From the NCBI GenBank assembly GCA_034432755.1, contig DAOUBQ010000093.1:1-64000 (forward strand): a stretch of 64,000 nucleotides of DNA. Direction: 5' to 3'. Position 1 is the first letter of the stretch; each line of letters begins with the position of its first letter. Origin of the DNA: UBA5195 sp034432755 (lineage in GTDB: Bacteria > Chloroflexota > Anaerolineae > Anaerolineales > Villigracilaceae). The notes under the pieces were generated by a model. That model saw nothing but the letters and a program-made list of their open reading frames with translations, searched no databases and had not been told where the DNA came from. The position numbers and the translations under genes are program-made. Of the stretch, positions 60,393 through 64,000 are shown piece by piece.

Positions 60393-61481
60393 TCATGATT
60401 GGCGCCGCGCTTTTTTTGCATTACGGCGCACTGCTTCGATTTGTTCAGGCGTTACCGCGCGCTCGAAAGAGCGAAAACCGCTCAAGCGAAAGCCGTGCTT
60501 TGCGGCAATGTGCGAAATTTCCTCTACGCGCGCGCGGCTAATTTCCTTGCCAAGCGTATAGTCTTCAAAACGGCCCTCCAGGGCCAGAGCCATGGTCTCT
60601 GCCATACAGGCATACGATTTACCAGGCGGAAATCCAAAATTAAAGTGGAAATCAACGGGGCCTGGCACATCGACCATGCCGCCGTCAATCACTAATATAT
60701 CATCGCGCGCCGCAGCCACCATTGCAGATACATCACGGGGGCGGGCCACATCACACACAACTGCGCCGGGCATCAGGTCTTCAGGACGAATAATATCATG
60801 AACGGCGCTGGTGACCGTCAAGATGAGCTGGGCGCGCCGCAAGACATCCATCGAGGTACTGACGCGCAACTTGGCCTTTGCGGTTGGCTGCCAGCGCTCA
60901 CGCAAGGCTTCGAGCGCATCGGCGCGGCGTCCTACTAAGTATAACTCACCTACCGCACCTGCGAGAAGTTCTGCGCAGACTTTTCCTATTGCGCCGGTTG
61001 CTCCAACCACAGCAACAGTGGCGCACGAGATTGGAATGTCCATTATATCAGCAGCCTTCTTAATCGATTCGACCGCCAGCGAAACGGTGTAAGAGTCCCC
61101 GGTGGTAACGGGAACATTCAGCGCGTTTGCAATGGTGATCCCCGCATCGCCGATGACCGATGTAAAAGCGCCCAAGCCCAAGATGTCCGCACCCAGCCGT
61201 TCGGCCAGTTTCCCCGTTTCAATAATTTTTCGATAAACTGTTTTTTCCGGTAACTCCAACATTCTTTGTGGCGTGTATGGGCAGGCAACAAACCAACCTT
61301 TGATTTGCTTGCCTGTAGCCTCCGAGGTGATGCCCTCGATTTCAGAGATATAGACCGGCGGGAAAAACGTCGAAAAGAAATTTATCTGGCGTTCGCTGAG
61401 CAATTTTCCTAAGAGTGGGTATTTTCGGCTAACATCACGTTTGGGGTCAATGGGATGAATGATAAAAGCAAAAGTGTCCAT
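60393..61481 (-). CDS. Acyl-ACP-reductase-like oxidoreductase (cyanobacterial AAR family)
   Basis: A 362-residue NAD(P)-binding protein. It resembles cyanobacterial long-chain acyl-ACP reductase (AAR): DVSRKYP, GAFTSVIGDAG...TTGDSYT, Rossmann motif AVVGATGAIGKVCA (160-166), and the segment ACMAETMALALEG, whose Cys (C292) matches the AAR active-site Cys that carries the acyl thioester. AAR makes fatty aldehydes from acyl-ACP. Other Rossmann families (shikimate dehydrogenase, glutamyl-tRNA reductase) share parts of this fold but lack that Cys segment. No aldehyde-deformylating oxygenase is near. Three bases follow the preceding stop. Confidence 0.78.
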   Translation of the reverse strand: MDTFAFIIHPIDPKRDVSRKYPLLGKLLSERQINFFSTFFPPVYISEIEGITSEATGKQIKGWFVACPYTPQRMLELPEKTVYRKIIETGKLAERLGADILGLGAFTSVIGDAGITIANALNVPVTTGDSYTVSLAVESIKKAADIMDIPISCATVAVVGATGAIGKVCAELLAGAVGELYLVGRRADALEALRERWQPTAKAKLRVSTSMDVLRRAQLILTVTSAVHDIIRPEDLMPGAVVCDVARPRDVSAMVAAARDDILVIDGGMVDVPGPVDFHFNFGFPPGKSYACMAETMALALEGRFEDYTLGKEISRARVEEISHIAAKHGFRLSGFRSFERAVTPEQIEAVRRNAKKARRQS

Positions 61482-61484
61482 GAA

Positions 61485-62765
61485 TTACCAGGATTCTAAC
61501 CCTTCATCTTCTTGATCGCGGGGATACAAGCGGATATGGGCATTGGCGTTGCGCATCTTATGATGGTCGCTGTCTTCATACTTAACATCCCGGTCAATAA
61601 TCCGACGGTCTTTTGATGCAGCCAGAACGACATCTGATTCAATGGTGCGGGCTGGGAAGATAATCATGCCGGCGCCAATGCGGCAGTTATGCCCCACGGC
61701 TCCACCTAACACAGGCCGGTTAGAGGGTTTAAGTTCATTGTGGCCATCTAAGGCTTTGATGGGCGAAGGAATCAAATTATAGTCGGTAAACGTTGAGCCA
61801 GCGCCGATGAAGGTGTTGCGGCCTACCACGCACATCTGCAAACAGGTATTTTGGGCGACCATTGAGTGGTCCATAATCGTGGTCATAAACAGGGATGCCC
61901 GGAATGGCAGGAATGTGCCATTGCCAACCACGGAGAGCATCAACTGGCAGCCTTGCGAGATGTTTACATTATCGCCAATGGTGCAGTTTTCGATGACTGC
62001 GCCAGCATTGATGGTCACGCCATCGCCAATTGTTGTCGGTCCGTGAATGATGGCCGTTGGGTCAATGACGCAATTTTTGCCAATTTTGACCAGCGATGAG
62101 CATTCTAAGAGTTGCTTGCCTTCATACAGAGCCGTAGCCAAAATTTTGAGTTTAAAGGCCAGGTCGTTGTTGAGACGGGTTTCAAAGCGCAAACCGCGCG
62201 CAAACAACCCAAAAACGCCATCTGCAATGAAAACGTGCGTCCAGCAGTCTATCGCCATCATTGCTCGACGCGGCACCTGGTATACCAGGTCTCCTCGCTG
62301 GTCGGCCATGTAGGTGGGAACATGATAGTACCCCACTTCTTTGGCCTGCATATCAATGACAAGCGGGTCAACATCTGCTTCGGGGCCGTTGGGGTAATAC
62401 CACAGGTCAGCCAGGTATAGATTCCCTGCCGGGGTATATGAGACAGAAAGCGGCAGGGCGTGTTCTCGAAAGGCAGGGTCATCCATTGAGAACGCGGCAC
62501 GCACGGGGCGTTTGCGGCGTTTTGCCTGTGAGATAAATTCGGCGATGAAATATTCGTCGAAAAACAGGTTGTCGCGATACACCAACATTGGCTCTCGCAA
62601 CAAAGGCACCCGCTGATGGGGTAAGAGTTCTAGCTCGCGGGTGGTGTAGGGGGCCAGGATGTTTTTCTGCAATAACCAGAGCGGCTGAGCCTGGAGTATC
62701 AAGTCACGAGCAGGGACGTTGAACGGTGAAATTTTTCGAGGGGCCTGCAAAATTATCTTCAACAT
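61485..62765 (-). CDS. Left-handed beta-helix (hexapeptide-repeat) protein, possible acyl- or nucleotidyltransferase
   Basis: A 426-residue protein. Residues about 225-395 are isoleucine/valine-rich hexapeptide repeats (CVIDPTAIIHGPTTIGDGV, VIENCTIGDNVNIS, VVGNGTFLPF) forming a left-handed beta-helix, as in LpxA-like acyltransferases or the C-terminus of GlmU-like sugar-nucleotide enzymes. The N-terminal 220 residues have no sure match; the REPMLVYRDNLFFDEYF segment is not a nucleotidyltransferase P-loop. The tail is charged. The gene lies between the reductase-like and the V4R genes, three bases from each, so it is likely to share their pathway. Confidence 0.75.
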   Translation of the reverse strand: MLKIILQAPRKISPFNVPARDLILQAQPLWLLQKNILAPYTTRELELLPHQRVPLLREPMLVYRDNLFFDEYFIAEFISQAKRRKRPVRAAFSMDDPAFREHALPLSVSYTPAGNLYLADLWYYPNGPEADVDPLVIDMQAKEVGYYHVPTYMADQRGDLVYQVPRRAMMAIDCWTHVFIADGVFGLFARGLRFETRLNNDLAFKLKILATALYEGKQLLECSSLVKIGKNCVIDPTAIIHGPTTIGDGVTINAGAVIENCTIGDNVNISQGCQLMLSVVGNGTFLPFRASLFMTTIMDHSMVAQNTCLQMCVVGRNTFIGAGSTFTDYNLIPSPIKALDGHNELKPSNRPVLGGAVGHNCRIGAGMIIFPARTIESDVVLAASKDRRIIDRDVKYEDSDHHKMRNANAHIRLYPRDQEDEGLESW

Positions 62766-62768
62766 ACG

Positions 62769-63392
62769 TCAACTCATGGGGGCCTTTTCAATCAAAATAG
62801 TACACGCAGAATCGCCACAGGCGAGGCAATCTGTTTCTTCGACCTGGTAAAACTTGCCGCCGCTCATCCAATAGAGTGATTCTTGCAACAGTCCCACTGC
62901 CATCTGACAACACGGACGGTCGGCTGTGCGTTGCCAACAAAGTGGGCAGCGTTCGATGTGCCATAGAAGGACTTTATCCCGGTCTTCCAGCCGAACTCGT
63001 TGGTCGCTATACTTATTGAAAATCTCGGCCAGTGCAGATGCGCCTGCTTTGAAACGGGTCTCAGCCGGCAGCAGGCGAAAGGTCAGGTCAGTTAAACCAT
63101 GCAAAGACCCAAATTCACGCAGACTATGTTGAAAACAGGCGCGGCCAATCCGCAAAGCAACCCCCTGCCCGCCATGCGGCCCGTAAAAGCCCTCCAGCGC
63201 GCCGTGCAGACTGCTGATAGAGTCAAAGGAAAGTTCCTGATTATACTGTTGGCCTGAAATGTTATTGATTAAATCCGTCAGACAAGCCAGGTTCAGGATT
63301 GCATGTACCCCGTTTCGCCCCAAAATCTCTTCCATCGCCTGGAGGATAATTCGTCCCATGCGGTCAGGGTAATAAAATTGGGCGGTAGTCAT
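62769..63392 (-). CDS. V4R-domain small-molecule-binding protein
   Basis: A 207-residue V4R (4-vinyl reductase-like) protein. Residues 1-60 lack a clear motif; then the V4R core with IGRACFQHSLREFG and, at the end, the Cys-rich element ETDCLACGDSACTI plus ERCPLCWQRTADRPCCQ, a possible metal site. V4R domains bind small hydrophobic molecules or lipids and occur in chlorophyll-pathway enzymes, aromatic-sensing activators and TRAPP-related proteins. The start and previous stop share one base. Inference: a binding or delivery protein for the substrate of this cluster. Confidence 0.78.
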   Translation of the reverse strand: MTTAQFYYPDRMGRIILQAMEEILGRNGVHAILNLACLTDLINNISGQQYNQELSFDSISSLHGALEGFYGPHGGQGVALRIGRACFQHSLREFGSLHGLTDLTFRLLPAETRFKAGASALAEIFNKYSDQRVRLEDRDKVLLWHIERCPLCWQRTADRPCCQMAVGLLQESLYWMSGGKFYQVEETDCLACGDSACTILIEKAPMS

Positions 63393-64000
63393 CAGGTGGG
63401 ATTCGCTTCCTCATCCAAGAACGCTTTCAGGTTTTCCATAAAATCTTGGGGCGTATCCAACATAACAAAGTGCTGGGCGCGTTCCCAACGGACAATTTTT
63501 GCGCCTGGAATGCCTTGAATGAGCGGCTGCCACTGCCGGGGATGAACGATATTGTCGCGGTCGCCATACATTCCCATCACAGGAATCTTGATTTGCGGCA
63601 GCATTGGGCGCAAGTCGGTGCGACGAAGAGAGGCGATACTGCGCAGAAAAGATTCCACGGTGGTGCTGGATAAATCTTTGTCCATCATTTCGGGAAACCG
63701 TGGGTCGGCGCAAATAAAAGGGGAGGCAATTTTCATGGCTCCCCGAAATGCCCACATCATGTTAAAAAGCATAAATGCAATAAACCGATACCCGGCCAGT
63801 TTGAGCGGAATTGCCAGCGAACTGCCAACGATGGGGGAGCCAATTACAACGACTTTTCGGACGCGGTGTGGGTATTGGATTGCGACAGATAGGCTGACTG
63901 TGCCGCCCATGCTGTGACCAACCAGGGGGGCCTGGGCAATTCCGAGACGGTCCATGAACTGGTCAACCAGGCTGACGAAATCCTGCACGGCGTAGGTGTC
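63392..64000 (-). CDS. Alpha/beta hydrolase, N-terminus beyond the window
   Basis: About 203 residues visible; the reading frame runs on past the window edge (DTYAVQDF), so the start and the oxyanion-hole region are missing. Nucleophile elbow LVGHSMGGTVSLS has the normal Ser. Acid residue in YGDRDNIV and catalytic His in RAQHFVMLD are also there. A lipase, esterase or thioesterase is possible; thioesterase would fit the adjacent acyl-related genes. It is the first visible gene of the eight-gene minus-strand cluster. Confidence 0.85.
   Translation of the reverse strand, partial: DTYAVQDFVSLVDQFMDRLGIAQAPLVGHSMGGTVSLSVAIQYPHRVRKVVVIGSPIVGSSLAIPLKLAGYRFIAFMLFNMMWAFRGAMKIASPFICADPRFPEMMDKDLSSTTVESFLRSIASLRRTDLRPMLPQIKIPVMGMYGDRDNIVHPRQWQPLIQGIPGAKIVRWERAQHFVMLDTPQDFMENLKAFLDEEANPT

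Overview
The window looks like a chromosomal segment of a Chloroflexota (Anaerolineae-like) bacterium. This is inferred from gene content only: very long multi-GAF signalling proteins, a giant DUF11/SdrD-B surface protein, a short one-domain-N-terminus IF-2, a two-gene glutamine-dependent NAD synthase, and Gln/Ala-rich flotillin. No rRNA or tRNA was seen, so the phylum is a guess of moderate strength. Coding density is high and most genes lie in tight operons.

Layout. 0.2-1.2 kb: azlCD amino-acid exporter (minus). 1.4-5.6 kb: a partner-switching module, an RsbW-like kinase/multi-GAF/SpoIIE phosphatase fusion plus a STAS antagonist (minus). 5.7-17.0 kb: one 3745-residue secreted protein (DUF11 repeats, six SdrD-B domains, DUF11 repeats) that carries an LPSTG motif directly followed by its own sortase domain. 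17.3-19.3 kb: SRP RNA (ffs) and three small membrane or secreted proteins. 19.3-25.9 kb: hisN-like phosphatase and alr, degV, the NAD synthase pair, speD-speE. 26.0-31.7 kb: thrC/AI-2E transporter/GT2 operon and a flotillin. 31.8-32.3 kb: a VapBC-type pair whose toxin is broken. 32.4-41.0 kb: the translation operon nusA-ylxR-infB-rbfA-nrnA-truB-ribF plus a zincin-like membrane protein, ended by a good terminator. 41.1-45.4 kb: a lipoprotein, a metal-regulated ZnuA-like binding protein with an inserted domain, a FAD oxidoreductase. 45.5-50.8 kb: ssb, a flippase-like protein, and a TPP-riboswitch operon thiN-thiB-thiP lacking the ATPase. 50.8-64.0 kb: an eight-gene co-directional cluster (alpha/beta hydrolase, V4R protein, left-handed beta-helix protein, acyl-ACP-reductase-like enzyme, response regulator with degenerate GGDEF, 2481-residue 11-GAF histidine kinase, response regulator, second alpha/beta hydrolase lacking its nucleophile).

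The strongest candidates for something new are (i) the last cluster, which joins a putative fatty-aldehyde-forming enzyme and a V4R small-molecule-binding protein to an unusually large sensor kinase, (ii) the self-contained LPSTG-sortase surface protein, and (iii) G-poor short-period repeats that abut the start codons of at least three unrelated genes, replacing a Shine-Dalgarno sequence. Intergenic regions also hold a 151-bp element in two 97% identical copies, hairpin repeats (one inserted in frame into the hisN-like gene), and simple repeats.
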